NCBI GenBank assembly: GCA_003229935.1
Contig: QIGD01000003.1
Coordinates: 1 to 28,261 of the forward strand
Length of the DNA stretch: 28,261 nucleotides
Direction: 5' to 3'
From: Methanobacteriota archaeon
GTDB lineage: Archaea > Hydrothermarchaeota > Hydrothermarchaeia > Hydrothermarchaeales > BMS3B
Below the pieces are notes generated by a model that saw nothing but the letters and a program-made list of their open reading frames with translations, was not told the DNA's origin and did no database searches. Of the stretch, positions 1 through 8,230 are shown in pieces; position 1 is the first letter of the stretch; each line of letters starts with the position of its first letter. Position numbers and translations under genes: made by a program.

Positions 1-260
1 TATAAGCCTATTTATACTTATCGGTTTGTATATACTAATGAATATTATAAAAGAAGATTTAATCGCCAATATTAATTATGCGATAGGCTCGCAATATCAT
101 GTAACTCTACCTACGAATGGATACTAGAAGCCCTGAGCATACGCTGGAGGTGATAGTCCAAGTGTTTTAGTAGGTAATAGGATATACTATTAGTATTAAA
201 GTGACTATTTCCAAATTATACTATCAAATATTACCTTTTTAATTATATTTACGATATCGT

Positions 261-300
261 GAGCGGGAAAGCCCACGAACTTTAGTCGTGGGAGTATGTC
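261..300 (+). mobile_element. IS200/IS605-type terminal hairpin (solo right end)
   Basis: A strong hairpin (CCCACGA at 272-278, TCGTGGG at 286-292, loop ACTTTAG) is preceded by GAGCGGGAAAG. This is the classic look of the right end of TnpB-carrying IS200/IS605 elements, which is also the 3' end of their guide RNA scaffold. No tnpB reading frame is present; bases 100-240 may hold further decayed element sequence (GAAGCCCTGAGC near 128), but I cannot prove it. Bases 1-260 contain no convincing gene. Confidence 0.5.
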
Positions 301-340
301 ATATCTCATATCTTAATATCTTCATCTATATCCCATAGCA

Positions 341-1378
341 TTATTTTACAGACTCTGCTATCTTCTCCATCTCTTTTTTTGGTAGCGGGGAAGTGAGGGT
401 CAATATAAGGTTGTTAGAAGTCCAGCTTAACACGCTATTCCTCAGCGTGGTGACAGAGAAATAGTATCCCTTGTTACCATTGATATTAACCACTTCTGCA
501 CCAAGGAAGGGTTTTAATTTCCCTTTCTGTTCTGAGAATTGTATAGGAATCTTACTGCCCTCTTTCTTATATGTAATGGCAACAGCAATCTTATTGAAAA
601 CTATTGCATTGCTGAATTTATATCCCTCCGGCAGATAGCTTGGAGTGAATATAGTGAAATTCACCTCTTTCTGTGCTTTCTGTAGACCTGTGTTTTTTGG
701 AATTATATTATCCAGATTCACAACTTTGGCACCCTTCGGTATAACATATTGGAAGTCGCTGTCTGGTATATCAATGTTGAACTTGATGTTTTCATAGGAT
801 GTCGTGAACTGCATGGTTTCATTTAAGATTTTCATCTTCCCTTCTATTTTCAAGGGCATCCAGTATTTCTTGTCAACCCAGATTTTCTCTGTACCTAATG
901 ATTCTCCTGTTTTATTTTTTGGCACTAATTCGAGAATGTATGTGTTCCTGTCAGCTATTTTCCCTGTGCCAAGAAGCTTGACATCGAATCTCTTCATCAT
1001 GTTCTTTATTACTGTCCCGAAGCCTATCCTGGGTTCTTCTCTCTTTGAGAGTTCCATAACCAAGACTTCATTTTTCTTGGGGAGATAAGACCATATTATA
1101 GTACCATTGGACACAATAACCCTGTCTGTCTCTTTGTTTATTAATAAAACCTTATAGGGTTTCTTTATCTTAAAGTCGCTTTCTGTTACCTTACTCTTGC
1201 CATTAATAACAGTGGTCATAACAACAGTACCCTGATAGTCTTTTATGGTATTGTATTTCTCCTGCATCTTCTGGGCTATGTTCCCAGCACTCATAGAGGT
1301 CAAGTTGATACAGCCAGCCGCTACGACCACAAGCACCAATACTCCAATGAAAGAAATGGTTTTATACTTTGTTTTCAA
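341..1378 (-). CDS. LolA-like/DUF4367 lipoprotein, cell-surface
   Basis: A 345-residue predicted lipoprotein. Residues 1-22 form a signal peptide (basic MKTKYK followed by a Val/Leu/Ala-rich core) ending in a lipobox VAAGC with Cys23 as the likely lipidated residue. Residues about 32-210 resemble the LolA/LppX/DUF2092 beta fold (AQKMQEKYNTIKDYQG start, IWSYLPKKNEVLV middle, KIWVDKKYWMPLKIEG near 165-180). Residues about 240-345 resemble DUF4367 (FTPSYLPEGYKF, then GNKGYYFSV and SWTSNNLILTL). Archaea have no outer membrane, so the role is probably binding or sensing of a hydrophobic ligand at the cell surface, not Lol transport; this is inference. The start is TTG, chosen because GGAGG at 1386-1390 lies about 7 bases upstream. 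It is monocistronic, with its own TATA box. Confidence 0.75.
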   Translation of the reverse strand: MKTKYKTISFIGVLVLVVVAAGCINLTSMSAGNIAQKMQEKYNTIKDYQGTVVMTTVINGKSKVTESDFKIKKPYKVLLINKETDRVIVSNGTIIWSYLPKKNEVLVMELSKREEPRIGFGTVIKNMMKRFDVKLLGTGKIADRNTYILELVPKNKTGESLGTEKIWVDKKYWMPLKIEGKMKILNETMQFTTSYENIKFNIDIPDSDFQYVIPKGAKVVNLDNIIPKNTGLQKAQKEVNFTIFTPSYLPEGYKFSNAIVFNKIAVAITYKKEGSKIPIQFSEQKGKLKPFLGAEVVNINGNKGYYFSVTTLRNSVLSWTSNNLILTLTSPLPKKEMEKIAESVK

Positions 1379-1426
1379 GTCTAAACCTCCTCAAATCTCC
1401 TGTAATCTCTATCTGGTTATACTTGT

Positions 1427-1439
1427 GTAATATAAATAC
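1427..1439 (-). promoter_or_regulatory. TATA box of the lipoprotein gene
   Basis: On the minus strand this reads GTATTTATATTAC, a good archaeal TATA element about 50 bases before the TTG start, leaving room for a short leader carrying the GGAGG site. Confidence 0.5.
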
Positions 1440-1595
1440 TTTTCTTACCACAACACACGATTGAAGGTGATTTTAAATAATAGTTGTATAAAATGGTGAA
1501 AAAACCTTAAATACCGAAAAGTCCTATAGATAATAGGAAGGAAATATATGAGGAAGATTAAAAAATAACTATTAAAAACGTAAAAATCCTTCATT

Positions 1596-1965
1596 GTCAA
1601 TCACCACCCATTCAAATGGGTGGCCTGCCTCGTGAGAGACAGGGGTAACAGGTTGATTAGTAGGCATAGAGTTAATATGCAGAAGTTATTGGTAGAGTTA
1701 AAGAACACACCAAGGGATGCTCCTCAAGTTCCCTGCTCTGTAATTGGAGTATTAAACAGAGATAAAAGTCTCAGTGTGCACTGCAAAGTACTGGCCAATA
1801 ACAGCTCCAAAGAGGACTTAGACTCTAGCAAGAGTAGGCAGGACTTGAGAGTTTCTGTATTAAACATGCATAAGAAACCAATACATGATAACAATGCTAG
1901 TGATAACAATGCTAGGAACAGTGAGCAGGTTGAAATACCTGCTGGTTTGGACTGGATTAAGAATT
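1596..1965 (+). mobile_element. Non-autonomous HEARO/IscB-like element, copy 1 (right end lost)
   Basis: Begins with the family's left end GTCAATCACC followed by a palindrome (1604-1623, CCACCCATT/AATGGGTGG). It continues with TGCCTCGTGAGAGAC, a structured core (1715-1850), a stretch translating as VSVLNMHKKPI (similar to the N-terminus of IscB, e.g. VLNxxxKPLxP), and the tail hairpin GCAGGT/ACCTGC. The family right end (GGGCAATTCC, palindrome, TGCCCAGATTATT) is absent, so this copy is truncated near 1965. An open frame of 115 codons (1620-1967) runs through it and is shared with copies 2 and 3, but the RNA-structure signal is the stronger explanation. 1381-1595 holds the lipoprotein promoter and no gene. 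1966-2222 holds no convincing gene; TCTGGA/TCCAGA at about 1998-2029 could form a weak hairpin. Confidence 0.65.
1715..1850 (+). ncRNA. Putative omega-RNA/HEARO-like structured core, copy 1
   Basis: Shared stems: ATGCTCC (1717-1723) with a downstream GGAGTAT (one G-U pair); GAGAT-AAAA-GTCTC (1759-1772); ACTC-TAGCAA-GAGT (1822-1835). The same stems recur in the other copies with compensatory changes. A position upstream of an IscB-like start is where IscB guide RNAs are encoded. Family assignment is inference. Confidence 0.5.
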
Positions 1966-2222
1966 GAAAGCACTATTGATTAATTGAATTTTTTTTCTGG
2001 ATGTGCGAAGATATAATGCTGTCCAGATATGATTTTTCTAAGCTTGGTAGTATAAGGGCTACAAGCTGTTTCGAAATTACGCTAAATCTAAAAATGGGTA
2101 GCTAAATAACTCATTCTATGAGTATCATACCAAGTCAGGATTTATAGCCTTCTGAAATATTGGCAGATAGGATATTTAGTGATGAAACAATTAACTATTA
2201 TATAAATCTTCCAGAGGAAAAA

Positions 2223-3866
2223 TTATATCTGCTCCACATTAATTTCCATAGCCACAACAGGATACTCGAGGTCAAAGGCTATAATAACTTCTGGCCTGAG
2301 TTCCCCAAAGTATCCTGCTGGTTTTCCTCCTGCAACTATCCTAGCACATCTTCCAAGAATAAAGCTGCCGTGCTCCTCTGCTTCAACCTTATATTCCAGT
2401 CCAAGGTCTCTCATCAAAGCTTCTGCTATAGATTTAATTTCAGTGAAGCCAGCTTTTGAATGAATAAGCACAATAGCAAGATGTCTCTCAGCTTTTGCAC
2501 CTTCTGGCAGTTCTTTATAAGGTATGAGTATATCTCCAATCTCAAAAATTTTCTGAGGAAGCTCGTGGTGCCTGTTAATTCTCAGAACATTTAGAAGACT
2601 TGGTAAAAGAGATGTTCTCACTATTGTATGGTCTTCACTTATAGGATTTTTGATTGTTACTGCCTCTCCCTCAACAAACATACTTTCAAAATTCTCTTTT
2701 TCATTGGACAGCATGAGGCTCATAACTTCACTGAGACTATAACCTACAAGAAGCTTTCTCAGCTTTCTGCATTTCTCTTCAAGAGAGTCCTCTTCACCTG
2801 TTGTGGCTATATCAGGAAGCTTCGCGTCAAAATTCTCGTAACCATAGCCTATGGCAATATCCTCAACAATATCCACAGGATGAAATATATCGCTCCTGTA
2901 TGCAGGTATTTCTACCTTCAGGCTGTTCCCTGCCGAGAAAGCTCCGTAACCCATTCTTTCAAGAGCTTCAACAGCTTCTTCGCCTGATATGGAAAGTCCA
3001 AGAATATTATTCACATAATCGAGAGAGATGTCCTTTTCCTCGGGAGTGTAATCCGGTGTTATAACTGTTTTATTTTTATATCTCACTTCAACCTGATATA
3101 CCCTGAAGCCTCTTTCAAGGAAGGCTGTACTTAAAATATTCAGAGCCTTAGATATTAAGTCAAAGTCAGTACCTGTTATATCCACAAAGAGTTTCTCAGT
3201 TTTTTCGCTCACCTTTGTTAGTTCACCGTTTATTACGGGAGGCAGGGAGAGAACATTCCCTTCTGAATCAAGAATAAAGGGATATTTGTTGTGTCCAGAG
3301 ATAATATGAGCATAATCCTTACCTTTGGGATGTTTTTCGAGAATTTGCACTGGACTCATCTCCTCTGCCATGCCCAGAGGGACAAACTTGATATCTCTGT
3401 CTATGATAGCAGTATATCTGAAAGGCGGCTTAACTCTTGATGGGTCATGTACACCTATTGAAACTTTTTTTCTATCCCTACCGAGAACCCAGTGAAGGTC
3501 TTCCTGCAGATCCATCAGCTCCTGAATAAGTTCATGATTCAGTCTGACATTTTCAACTTCACAGGAGACAACATAAGGCCTTATTTTCTCAACACTCTCA
3601 TCCACCTTAATATAAGTTTTTGGAGGAAGAAGTTTATACTCCCTGAGCCCCTTCTTGAAACCAAAGAAATTTCTTAATGCTCTCGCCACACCTTCTACAC
3701 TATATAAGTCAGGACGGTTTGGAAAGAATTCTACATATACATAATCCCCATCAATACCTTCAATGTCGCATCCTAAAAGAGGCAAACGCTGCATAAGCTC
3801 CTCTTTTTCAATTTCAAAGCCTGAAAGTTTATTTAGGTCTTTCAGGTTGAGCTTTATAACTGCCAT
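2223..3866 (-). CDS. pheT: Phenylalanine--tRNA ligase beta subunit
   Basis: The 547-residue beta subunit of the alpha2-beta2 phenylalanyl-tRNA synthetase, which charges tRNA-Phe in the cytoplasm. Its length fits the short archaeal/eukaryal type, which lacks the N-terminal EMAP-like domain and the C-terminal anticodon-binding (FDX-ACB) domain of bacterial PheT. It starts MAVIKLNLKDLNKLSG. The B3/B4 region spans about residues 90-260 (HWVLGRDRKKVSIGVHD, FVPLGMAEEMSP, HPKGKDYAHI), B5 about 270-340 (SLDYVNNILGLSISGEEAVE, VEIPAYRSDIFHPVD) and the catalytic-like core 350-547 (NPISEDHTIVRTSLLPSLL, FEIGDI, GYFGELRPEV). The ATG lies 1 base after the pheS TAG, so the two subunits are translationally linked as the last genes of the rpl40e-GGGPS-pheST cluster. 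Confidence 0.96.
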   Translation of the reverse strand: MAVIKLNLKDLNKLSGFEIEKEELMQRLPLLGCDIEGIDGDYVYVEFFPNRPDLYSVEGVARALRNFFGFKKGLREYKLLPPKTYIKVDESVEKIRPYVVSCEVENVRLNHELIQELMDLQEDLHWVLGRDRKKVSIGVHDPSRVKPPFRYTAIIDRDIKFVPLGMAEEMSPVQILEKHPKGKDYAHIISGHNKYPFILDSEGNVLSLPPVINGELTKVSEKTEKLFVDITGTDFDLISKALNILSTAFLERGFRVYQVEVRYKNKTVITPDYTPEEKDISLDYVNNILGLSISGEEAVEALERMGYGAFSAGNSLKVEIPAYRSDIFHPVDIVEDIAIGYGYENFDAKLPDIATTGEEDSLEEKCRKLRKLLVGYSLSEVMSLMLSNEKENFESMFVEGEAVTIKNPISEDHTIVRTSLLPSLLNVLRINRHHELPQKIFEIGDILIPYKELPEGAKAERHLAIVLIHSKAGFTEIKSIAEALMRDLGLEYKVEAEEHGSFILGRCARIVAGGKPAGYFGELRPEVIIAFDLEYPVVAMEINVEQI

Positions 3867-3867
3867 T

Positions 3868-5370
3868 CTAAATCACCTTTACTCTTCTGAGCCAGTTAAG
3901 ATCACTCATATAAAGCTGTCTTATATCTTTTAGCCCAAGGCGGAGCATTGCAAGGCGCTCGAGCCCAAGACCCCAAGCAAGAACAGGTTTATGTATACCC
4001 AGAGGCTCGGTAACCTCAGGTCTGAATATTCCTGCTCCTCCCAGCTCCATCCATTTACCTTTATCCTCAAGGAAGACATCCACCTCGAGAGAGGGTTCTG
4101 TATAGGGGAAGTAGGCAGGCCTGAATCTCACCTGAGAAAAACCCATAGTGCTGTAGAATTTTTTAAGTATGCCCAGAAGATGAGAAAAGCCCACATCACC
4201 AGCTACAATACCTTCACATTGATGAAATTCTGGCAGATGTTTGAAGGATATCCTTTCATTTCTGAAAACTCTACCTAATGAAAAGACTTTAACAGGTAAC
4301 TCATGACCCTCAGCAAGGTATCTTATGGTTGTGGAGGTTGTATGTGTCCTGAGAACACTTGCCATTGCTTTTTCTCTGCTCCACTTGTAGCGCCAGCCTC
4401 TGCTTCCAGTCTTCCATCCACCTTCATGAGCATTCATGACAGCCTCTACAATATCATCGGAAGGTATCTCTGTCTTTTCAGGATTTGAGAGATAGAAAGT
4501 GTCCTGCATCTCCCTTGCAGGGTGGTCTTGAGGCACAAATAGGGCATCAAAATTCCAGAAGGCTGATTCTGCCATTGGACCAGATATTTCGTTGAAGCCC
4601 ATCTTAAGAAAAATCCATCTGATTTCCTCTACAATCTCCCGTAGAGGGTGAAGCTTTGCAGGTAGAAGTTCGGGTGCAGGGGTGTTTATACTATAACGCC
4701 TGAATTTCATATTCTTCCAAGTTCCATTCTTGATAATCTCAGGGGTAAGTTGAGAGATTTCATCCTCAATCTTGATTCCCTGTTTGATTGTTTTTCTACC
4801 TTTTTCTGTTAGTCTTATCTTCCTGTGGCTCACCTCATGAATTCTAATTACATTCTTTCTTCCCTTAAGGAGTTCTGCAGCCTGCTTGAGCTCCGGGTTG
4901 AGAGTACTCTCCAATAACCTGCCTTCCTTCATAACACTCAGAAGAAGTTCCTCATCAGGCGTTTCTCTTTCTTTCATACCATTATCGGTGGGTTTGAGTA
5001 CTCCTGAGTCGATTACAGCAAGATTCTTTCTTTTCAGCCAGCCGAGAGCAATAGTTACCTCATCCCTGCTGAGAATGGAATTAAGTTCCTTCAGCTCTAT
5101 TTCACCCTTTTTATTCAGCAGTTCAAATGCGCGCCTTTCAGGTAGGCCTTTTTCTACATAGACCTTACCTTCTTCTCCAAGTTCAATAGCTTTATCCTCA
5201 AAATCCTCTACTTCTACAACTCCTTTAAGAGAAAGCCATGAAACTGCCCTGTTAACACTACTAAACTCTATTCCAGCATCTTCAACTATCTCTTCTGGAG
5301 AGGCCATTCCAAGCCTGTCGAGAGCCTTCAGAACAAGCTTCTCATGCCTATGTAGCTCTTCCTGCTGCAT
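3868..5370 (-). CDS. pheS: Phenylalanine--tRNA ligase alpha subunit
   Basis: Catalytic alpha subunit of PheRS. I start it at the ATG at 5370 (MQQEELHRHEK, 500 residues) because GGAGAG lies just upstream; the open frame continues 17 codons further into the preceding gene. The first ~160 residues look like repeated winged-helix units typical of archaeal/eukaryal PheS. The class II core follows, with motif 1 around HPLREIVEEIRWIFLKMGF, motif 2 FRNERISFKHLPEFHQCEG and motif 3 GLGLERLAMLRLG near the C-terminus. It overlaps the upstream small membrane-protein gene by 23 bases and ends in TAG one base before pheT. Confidence 0.95.
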   Translation of the reverse strand: MQQEELHRHEKLVLKALDRLGMASPEEIVEDAGIEFSSVNRAVSWLSLKGVVEVEDFEDKAIELGEEGKVYVEKGLPERRAFELLNKKGEIELKELNSILSRDEVTIALGWLKRKNLAVIDSGVLKPTDNGMKERETPDEELLLSVMKEGRLLESTLNPELKQAAELLKGRKNVIRIHEVSHRKIRLTEKGRKTIKQGIKIEDEISQLTPEIIKNGTWKNMKFRRYSINTPAPELLPAKLHPLREIVEEIRWIFLKMGFNEISGPMAESAFWNFDALFVPQDHPAREMQDTFYLSNPEKTEIPSDDIVEAVMNAHEGGWKTGSRGWRYKWSREKAMASVLRTHTTSTTIRYLAEGHELPVKVFSLGRVFRNERISFKHLPEFHQCEGIVAGDVGFSHLLGILKKFYSTMGFSQVRFRPAYFPYTEPSLEVDVFLEDKGKWMELGGAGIFRPEVTEPLGIHKPVLAWGLGLERLAMLRLGLKDIRQLYMSDLNWLRRVKVI

Positions 5371-5608
5371 TAGTCTCTCCTTCTTCAAAGTATAGAGAAG
5401 CCATGAAAATAAAAAAGACACCCATTAATATATAATATTCAAAACTTTGTCTGCTATAGATTACATTGTAGAGTGAGATAAAGCCCATCAGAATTGCCAG
5501 ACCAGAGTACAACCAGAAAATTTCACTTTTCGATATTTCCTTCTCAAGATAGTAAAATGTAAAAACAACAACAAGAAAACCAGCAATAAGTGCAAACGTT
5601 AAATCCAT
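5348..5608 (-). CDS. Small membrane protein, function unknown
   Basis: Eighty-six residues with three predicted membrane segments (DLTFALIAGFLVVVFTFYYL; FWLYSGLAILMGFISLYNVI; YYILMGVFFIFMASLYF) and a short acidic tail. I do not recognise a family. The ATG at 5608 is one base after the GGGP synthase stop, with GGTGGTGA as a plausible ribosome site; a GTG at 5620 is also possible. Its 3' end overlaps pheS by 23 bases. Tight packing between a lipid gene and pheS shows co-transcription but not a role. Confidence 0.7.
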   Translation of the reverse strand: MDLTFALIAGFLVVVFTFYYLEKEISKSEIFWLYSGLAILMGFISLYNVIYSRQSFEYYILMGVFFIFMASLYFEEGETNAAGRAT

Positions 5609-5609
5609 T

Positions 5610-6350
5610 TTATTCACCACCCAGTGCCTGTACTATTTCTTTTACTTTGGAATAAGCATTTTTAGCCTCTTCCACCGCAGTACCTGTAACTATTATATTG
5701 GCTCCAGCCTTTATAACCTTTTCAGCATCTTCTCTATTTTTTATTCCTCCTCCGACTATAACCGGTATGTCAACAGTAGCCTTTACAGCCTCTATCAATT
5801 CCACAGGTACAGGTGACGGTGCACCAGAACCTGCCTCAAGGTAAATCAGCCTGAACCCTAGGTACTGGGCTGCAAGGGCATAGGCTGCTGTCAGAGAAGG
5901 CTTATTTCTGGGAAGTGGCTTTGCTTCTCCCACCCAGCCAACTGCACCGCCTGGTTCGACAATAAGATATGCCATGGAAATAGGTTCAACTCCAGCAAGC
6001 TTGACAGCCTTTGCACCCACTGCCTGAGCCCCTGTTATATAGTAGGTATTCTGCGAATTGAGAAGGCTCATGAAAAATATCGCATCTGCAAACTTTGAAA
6101 CGCCGGAAACATCACCAGGAAATAATATCACAGGACAATTAACATTTTTTCTGATTTCTTTCACAGTAGTATCAAGGGTGTACAGATCTATTCCTGCACT
6201 TCCTCCTACCATTATTACATCGGTGCCAGCTCTTTCAGCCTCCTCTGCAATAATCCCAGCTCTATCAGGGCTCTGTTTATCAGGGTCAATAAGAGTGAAG
6301 TGCATAGGCCCTTTCTCAAGCCTTTCTTCTATATAGCTTAGAACCTTCAT
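5610..6350 (-). CDS. Geranylgeranylglyceryl phosphate synthase
   Basis: Cytoplasmic or membrane-associated prenyltransferase (EC 2.5.1.41) joining sn-glycerol-1-phosphate to geranylgeranyl diphosphate, the first committed step of archaeal ether lipids. A 247-residue TIM barrel with family marks: HFTLIDPDKQ near residue 17-26, VGGSAGID, VILFPGDVSGVS, the YLEAGSG motif, PVIVGGGIKN and ANIIVTGTAVE (phosphate-binding end). I place the start at ATGAAGGTT (6350). A longer frame (to 6377) begins with ATGGGTGGT inside the right end of element copy 2 and would add MGGFLAQII. The insertion lies directly against the ATG, so the ancestral ribosome site has been displaced and the longer form may be a real product. 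Confidence 0.94.
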   Translation of the reverse strand: MKVLSYIEERLEKGPMHFTLIDPDKQSPDRAGIIAEEAERAGTDVIMVGGSAGIDLYTLDTTVKEIRKNVNCPVILFPGDVSGVSKFADAIFFMSLLNSQNTYYITGAQAVGAKAVKLAGVEPISMAYLIVEPGGAVGWVGEAKPLPRNKPSLTAAYALAAQYLGFRLIYLEAGSGAPSPVPVELIEAVKATVDIPVIVGGGIKNREDAEKVIKAGANIIVTGTAVEEAKNAYSKVKEIVQALGGE

Positions 6351-6788
6351 AATAATCTGGGCAAGAAAACCACCCATTTCAATGGGTGGAGGAATTGCCC
6401 TACCTCACATAGTTTAAAATTTGTATAAGAGTAATAATTTTTAATCCAATCCAAACCAGCAGGTATTTCAACCTGCTCATTGTTCCTAGCACTACTACCA
6501 GGTATTAGTTTCTTATGCATGTTTAACGCAGGAACTCTCAAGTCCTGTCCACTCTTGCCAGAGTGTAAGTCCTCATCGGAGTTGTTATTAACCTGTATTT
6601 TGTAGGGCACACTGAGACTTTTATCTCTGTTTAATGCTCCACTTACAGAGCAGGGAACTTGAGGAGCATCCTCTGGTGTGTTCTTTAACTCTACCAATAA
6701 CTTCTGCATTCTTCAATGCCTCCTAATCAACCAATTGCTCTTATCCCTCACGGGGACAAGCCACCCGTTTTAATGGGTGGTGATTGAC
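6351..6788 (-). mobile_element. Non-autonomous HEARO/IscB-like element, copy 2 (complete, 438 bp)
   Basis: Complete copy inserted between rpl40e and the GGGP synthase gene. On the minus strand the left end is GTCAATCACC (6779-6788) followed by a palindrome with CCACCCATT/AACGGGTGG. The structured core follows (6537-6671), then an IscB-like start (VPALNMHKKLIPG in translation), the tail hairpin GCAGGT/ACCTGC, GGGCAATTCC, a second palindrome CCACCCATTGAAATGGGTGG, and the end TTGCCCAGATTATT, which abuts ATGA of the next gene. The left flank ends in AAA. No transposase or full iscB is present, so it needs trans-acting enzymes. A 120-codon open frame (6347-6709) spans it. Confidence 0.75.
6537..6671 (-). 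ncRNA. Putative omega-RNA/HEARO-like structured core, copy 2
   Basis: The best-preserved core. A perfect 7-bp stem ATGCTCC/GGAGCAT (plus-strand 6663-6669 and 6634-6640) encloses CTCTGT, which can alternatively pair with ACAGAG just downstream (possible pseudoknot). Hairpins GAGAT-AAAA-GTCTC (6614-6627) and ACTC-TGGCAA-GAGT (6551-6564) follow. If it works like an IscB omega-RNA, its guide would come from the flank at 6789 and above, i.e. the 3' end of rpl40e. This is inference from family knowledge. Confidence 0.5.
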
Positions 6789-6796
6789 TTTACTCT

Positions 6797-6940
6797 TCAT
6801 CGCTTTTCTTTCTTCTTTGTCCTGAGTGACTTGGAACCGCACTTTCTGCACTTATCGGCCAGCCATGGGTTTCTTGCCTTGCATTTTCTGCAAATTTTGA
6901 CGTGGAAAAGCCTGTTTTCTGCTTCTGGAAATCTTGCCAT
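6797..6940 (-). CDS. rpl40e: Large ribosomal subunit protein eL40 (L40e)
   Basis: A 47-residue ribosomal protein of the archaeal/eukaryal large subunit. It begins MARFPEAENRLFHVKICRKC and has a zinc ribbon of four cysteines (C17, C20, C31, C34) in the pattern CxxC-x10-CxxC, then a very basic tail (KSLRTKKKEKR). The surrounding words ARNPWLADKCRKCG are characteristic of L40e. GGAGG just upstream supports the ATG at 6940. It is the first gene of the minus-strand cluster leading to GGGP synthase and pheST, but element copy 2 now begins 8 bases after its stop. Before the insertion the next ATG would have lain about a dozen bases downstream. Confidence 0.93.
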   Translation of the reverse strand: MARFPEAENRLFHVKICRKCKARNPWLADKCRKCGSKSLRTKKKEKR

Positions 6941-7114
6941 AATAAATCCTCCAAAAAGTATGACTTTTTCAAATTTAGATAGTAACCCTTATAAATTTAA
7001 CTCCTGCAATTTTAGCTGCAACATAAACAGTGAGCTACTTCTCTCTTCCAGAAGGAGACTTCCCAACAGTAAAGTTAAATAGGGCACACAACAAGAAACT
7101 CCTGAGGTTTAGTC
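6941..7114. promoter_or_regulatory. Divergent promoter region rpl40e / trpS
   Basis: Minus strand: TTTATAAG near 6990 is a good TATA element for rpl40e. Plus strand: TTAAATA near 7074-7080 lies about 35 bases before the trpS ATG and fits a TATA element with a very short leader; GAGG at 7104-7107 is the likely trpS ribosome site. Confidence 0.4.
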
Positions 7115-8230
7115 ATGGCAGAATTTGTGGTTACTCCCTGGGAAGTCAAAGGAGAGATAGACTATGAGAAGCTTATAGATAAATTTGGAACCTCACCCAT
7201 AGATGAGGCTCTTTTGAAGAGAATAGAGAAGCATACAGGGGAACTTCATGCATTGCTGAGGAGAAAGATTTTTTATTCCCACAGGAGTTTAAACTGGATT
7301 GTCAGCGAGTATGAGAAGGGCAATAGATTTGTGCTCTACACGGGCAGAGGACCAAGCGGTCATACTCATTTAGGGCATCTCATGCCATGGATTTTCACTA
7401 GATGGCTTCAGGAGAAATTTGATGTAAGACTTATTTTCCAGCTTACAGATGATGAGAAGTTTCTCTTCAATCCAGACTTCAGCCTTGAAGACACAAAAAA
7501 ATTTTCCTATGAAAATGCCCTTGATATAATTGCCCTGGGATTTGACCCTGAAAAGACAGAGATTTTCCTTAACACAGAATACATAAAAATTCAGTATCGG
7601 ATAGCTTTGAATGTGGCAAAGAAAATAACCCTTTCTACTGCAAAAGCTGTTTTTGGATTTAAAAATGAAACAAATATAGGTATGATATTTTTTACAAGTA
7701 TGCAATCCGCACCCTGCTTTCTGGAATCTGAGAGGGAGAACAGGGCAGTGCCCGTGCTTATACCATGTGCCATAGACCAGGACCCTCACTTTAGAATTAC
7801 AAGGGATGTTGCACCTTCTCTTGGCTATCCGAAACCTGCTCTGATTCACTGTAAATTCTTCCCAAGTCTTGCTGGTGGAGATAAGATGTCTGCCTCAAAG
7901 CCAGAGACCAGTATATATACTGTGGATAATCCCAAGGAAGCAAGAAAGAAGATAATGCAGGCTTTTACAGGCGGTCAAGAAAGTGTTGAACTTCAGAGAA
8001 AAGTGGGAGGCAACCCTGGTGTGTGCAGCATATATCAGTATTTGTATTACTTCTTTGAAGAAAATGATGAGAAAATTAAAGAACGCTATTCAGCCTGCAC
8101 ATCAGGCGCGATTCTCTGTGGTGAGTGCAAGAAATATCTTGCTGATAGAGTTGAAAAGTTTCTTATCGAGCATCAGAAGAAGAGAGAGAAAGCAAAGGAG
8201 TTACTCGAAGAATTCATAGTGAGAGATTAG
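7115..8230 (+). CDS. trpS: Tryptophan--tRNA ligase (archaeal type)
   Basis: Class I aminoacyl-tRNA synthetase charging tRNA-Trp, 371 residues, archaeal/eukaryal type with an N-terminal extension (FVVTPWEVKGEIDYEKLIDKFG). The Rossmann catalytic core has HLGH (residues 85-88, in GRGPSGHTHLGH), AIDQDPHFRITRD near 219-231, and the KMSAS loop at 257-261. The C-terminal helical domain carries a CxxC (GAILCGECKKYL) seen in many archaeal TrpRS. GAGG precedes the ATG. The stop TAG is immediately followed by the stop of the opposing tRNA-thiolation gene, with no spacer between the two convergent genes. Confidence 0.96.
   Translation: MAEFVVTPWEVKGEIDYEKLIDKFGTSPIDEALLKRIEKHTGELHALLRRKIFYSHRSLNWIVSEYEKGNRFVLYTGRGPSGHTHLGHLMPWIFTRWLQEKFDVRLIFQLTDDEKFLFNPDFSLEDTKKFSYENALDIIALGFDPEKTEIFLNTEYIKIQYRIALNVAKKITLSTAKAVFGFKNETNIGMIFFTSMQSAPCFLESERENRAVPVLIPCAIDQDPHFRITRDVAPSLGYPKPALIHCKFFPSLAGGDKMSASKPETSIYTVDNPKEARKKIMQAFTGGQESVELQRKVGGNPGVCSIYQYLYYFFEENDEKIKERYSACTSGAILCGECKKYLADRVEKFLIEHQKKREKAKELLEEFIVRD

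Noticed and set aside
6347..6709. 120-codon frame through element copy 2 (and the 115- and 92-codon frames in copies 1 and 3) as a real protein
   Set aside because: The frame is shared, but copy 4 breaks it while keeping RNA stems by paired changes, and the sequence has no recognisable domain except the IscB-like start near its end.
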